From: Ktedonobacteria bacterium
Lineage (GTDB): Bacteria; Chloroflexota; Ktedonobacteria; Ktedonobacterales; JACDGC01
DNA: 64,000 nt
Assembly: GCA_027459785.1 (NCBI GenBank)
Contig: DAIDGU010000054.1
Coordinates: 1 to 64,000 of the forward strand
Direction of reading: 5' to 3'
Position 1 is the first letter of the stretch. Every line of letters begins with the position of its first letter. Under the pieces are notes generated by a model. It did not search any database, was not told the DNA's origin, and saw nothing but the letters and a program-made list of their open reading frames with translations. Of the stretch, positions 8,622-16,728 are shown one piece after another. The translations under genes and the position numbers were made by a program.

Positions 8622-10220
8622 ATGGCAACGATGCCGCCGATCATCATTGGCGATGAGCAGCATGGGCTGACGCTGGCCGCGGTCGTCGCGGTGGCACGCG
8701 GGGGTGCGCCTGTCGCGCTGGCCGATGCCGCGCGGGCGCGTGTGCAGCGCAGCCGTGACTTCGTGGAAAAGCTGGCGGCGAGCGACCGCGGCATTTATGG
8801 CGTGACGACGGGTTTCGGCGACCTCAGCCGCATCCGCATCGCGCCGGATCAGGTCGCCGATTTACAGCGCAACCTCGTGCGCTCCCACGCCGCCGGCGTG
8901 GGCGATCCCCTGCCGGTGGACGTGACGCGCGGCATGCTGCTTTTGCTGGCGAACAGCCTGGCGCGTGGCCATTCCGGCGTGCGCCCCGCCGTGATCGATC
9001 TGCTGCTGGCGCTGCTGAACCAGGCGATCACGCCGGTCATCCCGTCGCGCGGCTCCGTCGGTGCCAGCGGCGATCTCGCGCCCCTGGCGCATCTGGCGCT
9101 GGCGCTCATCGGCGAAAGCGCGGTCATCATGGCGGATGGCACGCAGTTGCCCAGCGGCGACGCCTTTGCCCAGGCCGGGCTGGTGCCGCTGGCGCTGGGC
9201 GCGAAGGAGGGGCTGGCGCTCATCAACGGCACCCATTTGATGGAGTCTATGGGCGCGCTGGCGCTGCACGACGGCTGGGTGTTGCTGCGGGCGGCGGAAG
9301 CCGCCGCCGCGCTGAGCTTGGAGGCGCTGCTGGGCAGCCAGGTGCCGTTCGACGCGCGCATCCACGCGCTGCGGCCCCAGCCGGGCCAACGCGCCACGGC
9401 TGCGCGCGTGCTGAAGCTGCTCGAAGGCAGCGCCATCATCCCCAGCCACGCCAACTGCGGGCGCGTGCAAGATCCCTATACCATCCGCTGCATCCCCCAG
9501 GTGTTGGGCGCGGTGCGCGACGCGCTGACCTACTGCGAAGGCGTCTTCACCAACGAACTGCGCGCCGTGACGGATAATCCGCTGATCTTCGACGCCGACG
9601 AGGCCGTGCTGACGGGCGGCAATTTCCACGGGCAGCCGCTGGCGCTGGCGCTGGATGTCGCCGCTATCGCCGTCGCCCACCTGGCTGCTTTCGCCGAGCG
9701 GCGCATATATAACCTGATGGGGCCGCACGAGTGGGATAAGGACGGCGCACCGCCCTTCCTGACGCCGAATCCCGGCCTGAACTCCGGCTATATGATCGCG
9801 CAATACGTCGCGGCGGCGCTGGTGAACGAGATCAACACCCTCGCCCACCCCGCCAGCACGGGATCGATCCCGACCTCCGCCGGGCAGGAGGATTTCGTCA
9901 GCATGGGCGTGACCTCCGGCCACAAGCTGCGCCGCAGCCTGGAAATGGCGACGCAGGTGGTCGCCATCGAACTGATGTGCGCCGCGCAGGGCGTCGATTT
10001 CCGCGCGCCCCTCGCGCCCGGTCGCGGCGCGCAAGCGGCCTACATGGCGGTACGCTCCTTCGTCCCCCACCTGGACGCCGACCGCCCCCCCAGCCCCGAC
10101 ATCACGCGCCTGGCCGCCGCCCTGCACGCCGGCCTGCTGGATCGCGCCCTGGCCGAATGGGACGCGCCGCCCGCCAAGGCGAAGCGCAGCACAGCAGCCG
10201 GCAGCCAGCGCCGATCATAA
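8622..10220 (+). CDS. hutH: Histidine ammonia-lyase
   Basis: 532 residues, close to the usual 500-520. The enzyme deaminates L-histidine to urocanate, the first step of histidine degradation, in the cytoplasm. The Ala-Ser-Gly triad that forms the MIO electrophile is visible at residues 148-150 in the block GSVGASGDLAPL. Other family blocks are YGVTTGFG (about 50-57), TDNPLIF, GGNFHGQP and the C-terminal TSAGQEDFVSMG. ATG 8622 has the purine-rich agaaagaggcagag just upstream. No hutU, hutI or hutG is visible nearby. Aromatic ammonia-lyases share the fold, but the HutH-type blocks favour histidine as substrate. Confidence 0.92.
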   Translation: MATMPPIIIGDEQHGLTLAAVVAVARGGAPVALADAARARVQRSRDFVEKLAASDRGIYGVTTGFGDLSRIRIAPDQVADLQRNLVRSHAAGVGDPLPVDVTRGMLLLLANSLARGHSGVRPAVIDLLLALLNQAITPVIPSRGSVGASGDLAPLAHLALALIGESAVIMADGTQLPSGDAFAQAGLVPLALGAKEGLALINGTHLMESMGALALHDGWVLLRAAEAAAALSLEALLGSQVPFDARIHALRPQPGQRATAARVLKLLEGSAIIPSHANCGRVQDPYTIRCIPQVLGAVRDALTYCEGVFTNELRAVTDNPLIFDADEAVLTGGNFHGQPLALALDVAAIAVAHLAAFAERRIYNLMGPHEWDKDGAPPFLTPNPGLNSGYMIAQYVAAALVNEINTLAHPASTGSIPTSAGQEDFVSMGVTSGHKLRRSLEMATQVVAIELMCAAQGVDFRAPLAPGRGAQAAYMAVRSFVPHLDADRPPSPDITRLAAALHAGLLDRALAEWDAPPAKAKRSTAAGSQRRS

Positions 10221-10410
10221 CGCTAGCATGCTAGCACGCCAGGCTTTCTGGAACATCGCATATCACTTGCAGCCTAGTTGCCATATGGATGATCATGGGG
10301 TGTAGATCATCCCCTGCACCCCCCCTGCTTTCCCAACAAGCAGCTAGAGGACGCGCAGCGAAAGTGGCGGAATAGCGCGGTAAAAGTGGCGGCGAAAGTG
10401 GCGGAAGGAA

Positions 10411-10522
10411 TCACTCAGTCATACGCAACGTCCATCGCGCACCACGTCCATATCCCTTGAGTTCGACAAGGCCAAGTTGCCGTAGGAAGGCATAGCGTAT
10501 GGGGCGGAAGGTGACGATCACT
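10411..10522 (-). pseudogene. Possible remnant of a winged-helix C-terminus
   Basis: Read on the minus strand, about 37 residues (ending in LRQLGLVELKGYGRGARWTL and five more) resemble the recognition helix and wing of winged-helix regulators. The reading frame overlaps the end of the GNAT gene in a different frame and has no credible start of its own, so it looks like a gene tail left by a rearrangement. Weak evidence; it could also be chance. Confidence 0.25.
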
Positions 10523-11098
10523 TCACCGGAATTCGCAAATGTAGGAAATGGCTGGTTTGCCGTTGAGCGTGAGTTCACCGACGGCGACGAACCCATTGTG
10601 TTCAATCACCTTGCGCGAGGCTGGATTGTCCAGTGTGACCCTCGCACGCAGCCTGCTGAGTCCGTACGCTGTGGCGGCGAGATCGCGCACCTTGCGCACC
10701 GCCGCTGTGGCCAGTCCCCGCCCTGCGGCCTTCTGCGCAATCCGGTACCCTAGTTCCGCCGACCCATCTGCCACTTCGTACAGGTTCACCCGCCCCACCA
10801 CCTCGCCGCGCTCGGTCACGAGCAGGTGGAAGTAATCCGTCCCGGCGGCCTGCCATGCGAGCAGTTGCGCATACCGGGTGTCGAACTCGGTGAAGAACTC
10901 GTCCCCCCGATCCGGCACCGACGCCGCGAAGTAGGCCCGATTCTCCCGCTCGAACGCCAGCAGGGCTGGCGCATGGTCGAGGCGGAGCAACTGAAGGTCT
11001 GGTATGAGAAGGTGGAGGGGTGGTGTCGATTCTGACCCGGTTCCCCTGTCCTCCTTCGATTCCATCGAGGTTTCCGGCAGGGGCGTGGGCTGGCTCAT
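10523..11098 (-). CDS. GNAT-family N-acetyltransferase (RimJ/RimL-like)
   Basis: 191 residues. Transfers an acetyl group from acetyl-CoA to an amine, probably a protein N-terminus or small molecule. The block ERENRAYFAASVPDRGDEFF is typical of ribosomal-protein-alanine acetyltransferase relatives. It is followed by GRVNLYEV, the AELGYRIAQKAAGRGLAT acetyl-CoA loop, and the NPASRKVIEHNGF motif near the end. ATG 11098 is preceded by agga 8 nt away on the minus strand; the frame stays open 16 codons further up but without a ribosome site. The gene is isolated and convergent with hutH. Confidence 0.85.
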   Translation of the reverse strand: MSQPTPLPETSMESKEDRGTGSESTPPLHLLIPDLQLLRLDHAPALLAFERENRAYFAASVPDRGDEFFTEFDTRYAQLLAWQAAGTDYFHLLVTERGEVVGRVNLYEVADGSAELGYRIAQKAAGRGLATAAVRKVRDLAATAYGLSRLRARVTLDNPASRKVIEHNGFVAVGELTLNGKPAISYICEFR

Positions 11099-11215
11099 GG
11101 CATGGTTCCTTTCAACAAACAACACACTCTCCTCATAGTATACCACAACCTACCAGCTTGCGCTGCTGTTCCCTCTGCTTTTCTTGTCACTCCTCAAAGG
11201 CTTTTTTGTAGGGAC

Positions 11216-11238
11216 GAACAACAAACGAATTGTTGTTC
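11216..11238. other. 9-bp perfect inverted repeat in a promoter-side gap
   Basis: gaacaacaa at 11216-11224 and ttgttgttc at 11230-11238 are separated by 5 nt. It lies in the divergent gap between the GNAT gene (minus) and the 11410 gene (plus). It has the shape of an operator for a dimeric regulator; no T-run follows, so it is not an obvious terminator. The rest of the 11099-11409 gap shows nothing recognisable. Confidence 0.4.
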
Positions 11239-11409
11239 CAGGGGCGGGAAGCGTGTGGGCGCAACAGATCCACCGGCGTCAGGCCAAACGGCAACATACC
11301 CAATGCAAGCGTTTCCGGCCATCCGTCCCGCGCGCTGGGGACGTACCGCCCTCCTCACCGCCGCTGTTCTTGTGTTACAGTAGGGGCAGATGGGATTGGA
11401 GGGGGCCAC

Positions 11410-11946
11410 ATGATTTTGTTCGCGGATATCAATGCGCTGGATAGCATCACCATTCTGTGCGAGGCAGGTGAGCGGGCGTTGCAACGGGCGCAAGAGGCGC
11501 AACGCAAAGGCGGCTATACCCAGACGGCGGCGTATCTGCGCGCCACCATCACGTGCGCACGCCAGATGCACCAGCGCGCCAAGGATCATCCAAATTTCTG
11601 GCGGCATGCCGTCATGCTGCTTGATGAGGTGATCGCCATCTCCTGGGCCTGTGAGGACCAATTATTCGAGCAAGGCAAGGCAGGGAGCGCCCGCTTCATC
11701 ACGATTCTGGTGCAGGCATCCGGCCTGCGCATGGTCATCGCGGACGCCGTGGCCGCCGCGCAGCTTGAGGACGATCCCGAAGAATTGGCGAAAGCGGCCA
11801 TTGAGCAGGCGGCAAAGATGAGTGCCGCGATGGGAAGCACCTACACCGCCGACATGTTTTACAACGTTCCGGCGCAAAAAGAGACGCCCGCACCCCTGCC
11901 GCTCCATCCCGCCGCGCCGCCTGCCACCACGTCCGCCACCGGCTAA
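11410..11946 (+). CDS. Helical protein of unknown function
   Basis: 178 residues, not recognised. It is predicted mostly helical (ERALQRAQEAQRK, TITCARQMHQRAK, DPEELAKAAIEQAAK) and ends in a Pro/Ala/Thr-rich tail of about 25 residues. There is no signal peptide or membrane segment. ATG 11410 follows ggaggggg with normal spacing; upstream in-frame codons lack a ribosome site. The next gene starts 114 nt on and has its own promoter-like sequence, so this is probably a single-gene unit. Confidence 0.6.
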   Translation: MILFADINALDSITILCEAGERALQRAQEAQRKGGYTQTAAYLRATITCARQMHQRAKDHPNFWRHAVMLLDEVIAISWACEDQLFEQGKAGSARFITILVQASGLRMVIADAVAAAQLEDDPEELAKAAIEQAAKMSAAMGSTYTADMFYNVPAQKETPAPLPLHPAAPPATTSATG

Positions 11947-11957
11947 CACGCGCCACG

Positions 11958-11986
11958 TTCCCATGCGCGCCGTTTTCCGCTATACT
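11958..11986 (+). promoter_or_regulatory. Sigma-70-like promoter for the FAD oxidoreductase gene
   Basis: TTCCCA at 11958-11963, a 17-bp spacer, then TATACT at 11981-11986. This places a start of transcription near 11993, about 68 nt before the ATG at 12061. The -35 is a weak match, the -10 a good one. Confidence 0.45.
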
Positions 11987-12060
11987 ATCAGCGATACCGA
12001 AGCGTCCTGGCAGGCAGGGCGACGGAGTTATCATATCGTGATAGGATCAGAGCAAGCCCT

Positions 12061-13488
12061 ATGGTACAAGGAACGCTACAGCAACATGGGAATCATGCCG
12101 TCGTCATCGGCGGCAGCATGGCGGGTATGTTGGCCGCGCGGGTGCTGGCGGAGCATTTCGCGCACGTCACCATCGTGGACCGTGACCATTGGCCGGCGGA
12201 GCCGGAGTTCCGCGCTGGCGTGCCGCAGGGGCGGCATGTCCACATCTTTTTGGCGCGCGGCCAGCAAGTATTGGAGCAGATCTTCCCTGGCATCGGCGCG
12301 AAAGTGATCGCGGCGGGAGCCGTCCCCATCGACATCCTGAACGACCTGCAATATTACAGTGGTACCGGTGCGGCACCGCGCTTCCCATCGGCGCTGCGCC
12401 TTTACCTATCTTCGCGTCCCCTGCTGGAAACACTGGTGCAACAGGAACTCGCCCGCCAGCCGGCGATCACCTTTCGCCCAGGCGTGGAGGCGGTGGCGTT
12501 GGTCACGGACGACGCGGGGCGGGTGGCCGGCGTGGAGCTGCGTCCGCGCACCGGCACCGTGGCAGCGCCCACCGAGACGCTGGCGGCGGATTTCGTGGTG
12601 GATGCCAGCGGGCGCGACTCGCGTGCGCCCCAGTGGTTGACGGCGCTGGGCTACGATTCGCCCACACAAACGACCGTCGATTCACACCTGGGCTATGCCA
12701 GCCGCATCTATCGCCGCCCGGCAGATGCTGGGCAAGACTGGCAGGCGCTGCTCATCCCCGAACAGGCTCCCGCGATCCTGCGCGGCGGCGTCATCTGGCC
12801 GGTGGAAGACGACCAGTGGATCGTCACGCTGGCCGGCTCCGGCGGCGATTATCCGCCCACCGACGATGCCGGCTTCCTAGATTACACACGTGGGATGGTG
12901 CATCAAGCTCTGTATACGGCCATCAAGGATGCCGAGCCGCTCTCGCCGATCTATGGCTATCGCCGCACGGCAAACCAACTGCGCCATTACGAGCGCTTGA
13001 AGCGGCTGCCGGCGAACTTCATCGTCGTGGGCGATGCCGTCTGCGCCTTCAATCCGGTCTATGGGCAGGGGATGACGGCGGCAGTGTTGGGGGCTGTGGT
13101 GCTGCAAGGCTGCTGGCAACGCTATGGGCGTGATCGTGCGGCGCTGCCGCTTCAGTTCCAGCGCGCACTGGCGCGCAGCAACACCACGCCCTGGTTGCTG
13201 GCGACCGGCTCCGATTTCCGCGTGCCGGGGGTGGAAGGCGCTTTGCCGCCACGTTCCGCCCGACTGACGCACCGCTACCTGGACGGCGTGCTGGAACTCA
13301 TCACGCGTGACCGCGAAATCTATACCACGTTCATCCAGGTGGCGCATCTGTTGAAGCCGCCGACCGCCCTTTTCCGCCCCACCATCGCGGCCAAAGTCGG
13401 CTGGCACCTGCTGCGCCAGCGTGGGAAAGCGGCCCGTGCGGACGAGAACCCACCGGCCACGAAGCAGCACGAAGCTCACGACCAGTGA
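12061..13488 (+). CDS. FAD-dependent monooxygenase / geranylgeranyl-reductase-like oxidoreductase
   Basis: 475 residues. The N-terminal Rossmann fingerprint HAVVIGGSMAGMLAARVLAE (about residues 11-30) ends in the acidic VDRD. The second FAD motif VVGDAVCAFNPVYGQGMTAA lies at about residues 322-341. This is the aromatic hydroxylase/squalene-epoxidase-like group (UbiH/PHBH fold), which includes flavin monooxygenases, halogenases and isoprenoid reductases; the sequence does not tell which. There is no signal peptide. ATG 12061 has only a weak purine stretch upstream. It stands alone, so the substrate cannot be inferred from neighbours. Confidence 0.75.
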   Translation: MVQGTLQQHGNHAVVIGGSMAGMLAARVLAEHFAHVTIVDRDHWPAEPEFRAGVPQGRHVHIFLARGQQVLEQIFPGIGAKVIAAGAVPIDILNDLQYYSGTGAAPRFPSALRLYLSSRPLLETLVQQELARQPAITFRPGVEAVALVTDDAGRVAGVELRPRTGTVAAPTETLAADFVVDASGRDSRAPQWLTALGYDSPTQTTVDSHLGYASRIYRRPADAGQDWQALLIPEQAPAILRGGVIWPVEDDQWIVTLAGSGGDYPPTDDAGFLDYTRGMVHQALYTAIKDAEPLSPIYGYRRTANQLRHYERLKRLPANFIVVGDAVCAFNPVYGQGMTAAVLGAVVLQGCWQRYGRDRAALPLQFQRALARSNTTPWLLATGSDFRVPGVEGALPPRSARLTHRYLDGVLELITRDREIYTTFIQVAHLLKPPTALFRPTIAAKVGWHLLRQRGKAARADENPPATKQHEAHDQ

Positions 13489-13627
13489 TCGGCGATCTGC
13501 TGCTGGCGCGCGGGGTGAAGCAAAAGGGGGATGCTTGGCGGTTTCGCGGGCGAAATATGATAGAATACAGGGGAACACCTCATCCCTATCTATTGTGTTT
13601 GATCTCATACAAGAAGGGGCCAGAACC

Positions 13628-14818
13628 ATGACACGGCCATTTCGCGGAGCGCCGGGGGCGGGCGGCGAGTTAGCGGGCGGACCGTTGCAGCGCGCTCGTC
13701 TCGCGCTCATGAGCAACCAACCCGCCGTCGCTGAAGATATCTGTCGCCGCCGCCTGGAAAAGCGGCCCGACGAAGCGCCCACGCGCCTGATGCTGGCGCA
13801 AGCACTCATCCAGATGCAGCGCCCGCGCGAGGGCATCGCCGAGACACGGCGCGTGCTGGACCAGCAGCCGAACAACGTGGATGCGCTGATGCTGCTCTCT
13901 TCCGCGCTGATGGGAACCAACCAGATCAATCCGCCGAAAGAGGCGCTGGCCACCGCGCAGCGCGCCGTACAGTTGCAGCCAAAAATGGGGCGCCCGCACG
14001 TGCAACTGGCCGAGGTGCTGCTGATGCAGCGCCAGTTCGACCAGGCGCGCGAAGAGGCCGACGAGGCCGTGCGGCTCGAACCCAAGCTGGCGGCGGCGCA
14101 CATGATCAAGGGCATGGCGCTGATGAACACCAAGGACTACGAGGGCGCGGCGCAATCCTTCCAGAGCGCGATCCGCCAGGACCGCACGATGGCCCCCGCG
14201 CACTTCGGCCTGGCCCAGGCGCTCTCAGAGTTGCGCCGGCCCGACGAGGCGCTGGAATCCGTCAACAAAGCCCAGCAACTCAACCAGAACTTGCCTGCCG
14301 GCCAGGTGACGCAGTTGCGCGCCCAGATCTATCGCAAGCAGCGCAAGTACAATCTGGCCTATAACGAATATGTCGCGGCGGGGCGCGGCGGACGCTTCGC
14401 GCGTATCTCCGCCGCCATCTCGTTCGCGCTCAGCTTCTTTGGGCGGGCCGCGCCGTTCGTGCTGCTCGCCGTCTTGCTCGTGGTCCTCTTCGGCGTCAGC
14501 CGAATTCCTGTGGCGGGCGGCGTGCTGCTCGACATCATCGTGGTGGTGCTGCTGGGCTTCGGCATCTGGCAGGTGACGAAGCAATATGGCGGCGCACCGC
14601 CGCCGCTGTTGCTGCGCGATCCGCGTGTGCTGGCGGCGACTGTGGGCGGCGTGGTCGTCAGTCTGGCGCTGGTCTTCGGCCTCTTCGCCTACTTGGGCCA
14701 CCACCCTCACCAACCGGATTACTGGTTCACCACGCTCTCCTTCGGCCTGGCCGCGGCTCTGGCGCTGATCGTCGCCGCCCTGGCGCTCAGCTTCACCCCC
14801 CGCTCGACGAATACGTAA
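13628..14818 (+). CDS. Tetratricopeptide-repeat protein with C-terminal membrane segments
   Basis: 396 residues. An N-terminal run of about six TPR units (residues 20-240) carries the usual small-residue pattern, for example LMLAQALIQMQRP, LMLLSSALMG, AHMIKGMALMNTKDYEGA and AHFGLAQALSELRRPDEAL. It is followed by about four hydrophobic segments from residue 255 to the end. TPRs bind partner proteins; here they would face the cytoplasm from a membrane anchor if the usual orientation holds. ATG 13628 has aagggg 8 nt upstream. The frame is open further upstream (to 13421) but overlaps the previous gene and lacks a ribosome site. Confidence 0.75.
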   Translation: MTRPFRGAPGAGGELAGGPLQRARLALMSNQPAVAEDICRRRLEKRPDEAPTRLMLAQALIQMQRPREGIAETRRVLDQQPNNVDALMLLSSALMGTNQINPPKEALATAQRAVQLQPKMGRPHVQLAEVLLMQRQFDQAREEADEAVRLEPKLAAAHMIKGMALMNTKDYEGAAQSFQSAIRQDRTMAPAHFGLAQALSELRRPDEALESVNKAQQLNQNLPAGQVTQLRAQIYRKQRKYNLAYNEYVAAGRGGRFARISAAISFALSFFGRAAPFVLLAVLLVVLFGVSRIPVAGGVLLDIIVVVLLGFGIWQVTKQYGGAPPPLLLRDPRVLAATVGGVVVSLALVFGLFAYLGHHPHQPDYWFTTLSFGLAAALALIVAALALSFTPRSTNT

Positions 14819-14821
14819 TTT

Positions 14822-14945
14822 GAGAGCAGCGACGGGAACACGGAGATCACGGGAATTTGCACGGAAAACCACGGAAGAAACGGGACGGCTGAGAATGGGC
14901 GATGCTATCCCTCTTTCGTTTCTATTTTTCTGTGTCTTCCGTGTT
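14822..14945. repeat. Family-E (cacgg/ccgtg) hairpin region
   Basis: gggaacacggagatcacggg, cacggaaaaccacggaagaa and, downstream, tctgtgtcttccgtgttag form scattered complementary pieces, with ctccgtgttcccatcccc at 15093-15110 closing an outer stem. This is the same style as the hairpins beside the suf genes and after the Agl23-like gene. With the next repeat it fills the 14819-15134 gap. Confidence 0.55.
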
Positions 14946-14982
14946 AGAGCCTGTTGCGCTGGCATTGAGCAGCCTTGCCGTA

Positions 14983-15050
14983 CTCCAGTCCACGTAGGTG
15001 GACTTCGTGGCGGCACGCCCTTAGGCGCGGTTTCAACCGCCGGCTGTCGT
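14983..15050. repeat. Family-A repeat, right half
   Basis: agtccacgtaggtggactt and ccttaggcgcggtttcaacc match the right half of the complete family-A element at 980-1039. Confidence 0.8.
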
Positions 15051-15134
15051 CCGCCCGCCCGCTCGCCCCACCCCAGTGCAAGATGCTCTAATCTCCGTGT
15101 TCCCATCCCCATGCTTCAAAAAGGAGCTTTTTGT

Positions 15135-15701
15135 ATGACCTTGCTGCCGTTTCACGGGAAATGGCCCACCATCGCGGCGGATGCCTTCATCGCGCCAGGG
15201 GCGGTGCTGATCGGGGATGTGCGCGTGGGGCCGGGGGCAAGCGTGTGGTATAACGCCGTCTTGCGCGCTGATACGGAGCCGATCACCATCGGCGCGCGGA
15301 CGAACATCCAGGACGGCGCGGTGGTGCATGTTGATCCGGGGCTGCCGTGCGTGATCGGTGACGACTGCACCGTCGGGCATGGGGCCATCGTGCATGCGGC
15401 GCGGTTGGGCCATCACGTGTTGGTGGCGATGCATGCGACGGTGCTGTCGGGCGCGACGGTCGGCGACGAGGTGATCATCGGCGCGCAGGCGCTGGTCAGC
15501 GAGGGCAAAACCATCGCGGGCGGCGTGCTGGTGCTGGGCGTGCCGGGCAAGGTGGCGCGGCCTCTGCGCGACGGCGAACGCCTGCGCATTCAGCACAACG
15601 CGGCGGTCTATGTCGATCTGGCGCGCGAGCATCGCGCCGCGCTCGGCACAGCGGGCATCGCGTTGGACCAGCCCCGCCCTGCCGACCAGCGAGAGGAGTG
15701 A
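15135..15701 (+). CDS. Gamma-class carbonic anhydrase family protein
   Basis: 188 residues, the usual size for the YrdA/PaaY/CaiE group of left-handed beta-helix proteins. Hexapeptide repeats run from about residue 20 to 145 (GDVRVGPGASVWYNAVLRAD, IGARTNIQDGAVVHVD, IGDDCTVGHGAIVHAA). Histidines placed as metal ligands are seen in VVHVD, TVGHGAIVHAA and nearby. It may hydrate CO2 or act as a metal-bound thioesterase/acyltransferase relative. ATG 15135 is preceded by aaggag 8 nt away, an ideal site. It is convergent with infC. Confidence 0.85.
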   Translation: MTLLPFHGKWPTIAADAFIAPGAVLIGDVRVGPGASVWYNAVLRADTEPITIGARTNIQDGAVVHVDPGLPCVIGDDCTVGHGAIVHAARLGHHVLVAMHATVLSGATVGDEVIIGAQALVSEGKTIAGGVLVLGVPGKVARPLRDGERLRIQHNAAVYVDLAREHRAALGTAGIALDQPRPADQREE

Positions 15702-15784
15702 GCGATCCTAGTTCGGTCAAATTCCATCTCCGCGCCGGAAGGTTTGCACTCCCAGAGCTAGGGCGGGGAATCAGCTACCAGGCG

Positions 15785-16411
15785 TTATGGCTGCGCACCC
15801 TCGCTGGTACCTTCTGAGGTATCAGCCGTCGCTTTGGCGGCCTCCGCGTCGGCGGCTTTCTTCGGATCCCAGCCGGGCGCGCGTGAGAGCATCATCCACA
15901 TGTTGCGGCCTTCCAGCGCCGGGGTACGTTCGACGACCACCGCGCCCTTGAGTTGGGTGACGATGCTTTCGAGCATCTGGCGGCCCAGTTCGGGATGGAA
16001 GATCTCGCGGCCCTTGAACTGAATGCTCACTTTGACCTTATCGCCTTCAGCCAGGAATTGCAGGATCTTTCTGACGCGCACGCCGATATCATGTTCATCC
16101 GTATGAGCATGCAGGCGGATCTCTTTGACTTCAGAGATCTTTTGGCGTTTGCGCGCTTCGTTCTCTTTTTTGGCGGATTCATACTTGAAGCGCCCGTAAT
16201 CCATGATCTTGCAGACCGGCGGAATCGCCTGGGGCGAGATCTCCACCAGATCGAGATTGCGGTCGCGCGCCAGATCCAGGGCGCGCAGGGGGGCCATGAT
16301 GCCGATCTGCTCGCCGTTTTCGTCGATGACGCGCACTTCGCGGGCGCGAATCCGCTCATTGATGCGTGTTTCCCGGGGACGGTTGTCATATCCCCGCGAG
16401 TCCCTATTGAT
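15785..16411 (-). CDS. infC: Translation initiation factor IF-3, with an apparent AUC start codon
   Basis: 208 residues if started at ATC. IF-3 binds the 30S subunit, keeps subunits apart and proofreads start codons. The N-domain block INERIRAREVRVIDENGEQI lies near residue 17 and PPVCKIMDYGRFKYE near 66. The C-domain follows (VRVRKILQFLAEGDKVKVSI, then IQFKGREIFHPELG). There is an acidic/Ala-rich tail. No ATG lies at the right place. A perfect Shine-Dalgarno GAGGAGG (16419-16425, minus) sits 7 nt before an in-frame ATC (16411-16409), whereas the in-frame TTG at 16417 is only 1 nt from it. AUU/AUC starts are known for infC and allow autoregulation. rpmI and rplT, the usual downstream partners, are absent. 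Confidence 0.9.
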   Translation of the reverse strand: MNRDSRGYDNRPRETRINERIRAREVRVIDENGEQIGIMAPLRALDLARDRNLDLVEISPQAIPPVCKIMDYGRFKYESAKKENEARKRQKISEVKEIRLHAHTDEHDIGVRVRKILQFLAEGDKVKVSIQFKGREIFHPELGRQMLESIVTQLKGAVVVERTPALEGRNMWMMLSRAPGWDPKKAADAEAAKATADTSEGTSEGAQP

Positions 16412-16426
16412 AAGCAATCCTCCTCA
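16408..16426 (-). promoter_or_regulatory. infC ribosome binding site and non-canonical start
   Basis: Shine-Dalgarno GAGGAGG at 16425-16419, a 7-nt spacer, then ATC at 16411-16409 on the minus strand. The spacing decides the start. Because IF-3 itself rejects non-AUG/GUG/UUG starts, an AUC start would be expected to give negative feedback. Confidence 0.7.
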
Positions 16427-16524
16427 GTGTGTACGTACATAACTCGCTGCGATGCGTTGTACATACCATATATGAAGTTTAGCACGTGGGCGCTCGATCT
16501 GCAAGGGGACGGATGGCCGGGGAT

Positions 16525-16612
16525 AGGGCGTTGGCACAGTGACAACACCGGCGGGCGGGTCAACCCGCGCCTGCGATCACGAAACCTGGTCCAGCCAGGC
16601 TGGCGATGCAGC
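16525..16612. repeat. Family-D palindromic repeat (copy 1)
   Basis: ttggcacagtgacaacaccg is followed by gcgggcgggtcaacccgcgc and then cctggtccagccaggctgg. The same order recurs at 58013-58102 with a few changes. Both contain a gggt/accc inner stem and a cctgg/ccagg stem. This copy occupies most of the 16412-16728 gap between divergent infC and the CCA-adding enzyme gene. Confidence 0.8.
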
Positions 16613-16714
16613 GGAGCGCGTGCCAAGTAATTTGCTCGTTCAGCTAGCGTTGCAACGACGTTGTCAAAGCACTGCACATATCTCAGCTATTGCCCGGCCT
16701 TGTGCTGTTTCGTG

Positions 16715-16720
16715 ATACAA
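16715..16720 (+). promoter_or_regulatory. Candidate -10 box of the CCA-adding enzyme gene
   Basis: TACAAT at 16715-16720 lies 8 nt before ATG 16729, so the transcript would begin about 2 nt before the start codon. That fits a leaderless or nearly leaderless mRNA and agrees with the lack of a clear Shine-Dalgarno sequence. The possible -35 TTGCCC (16690) is 19 nt away, a little far. Confidence 0.35.
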
Positions 16721-16728
16721 TAGAGCGT

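Noticed and set aside
8862..10127. Long minus-strand open frame opposite hutH
   Set aside because: Same kind of GC-driven shadow; hutH is unambiguous on the plus strand.
16415..16417. TTG as the infC start
   Set aside because: It is 1 nt from the Shine-Dalgarno sequence, too close to function; ATC at 16411 has the proper 7-nt spacing.
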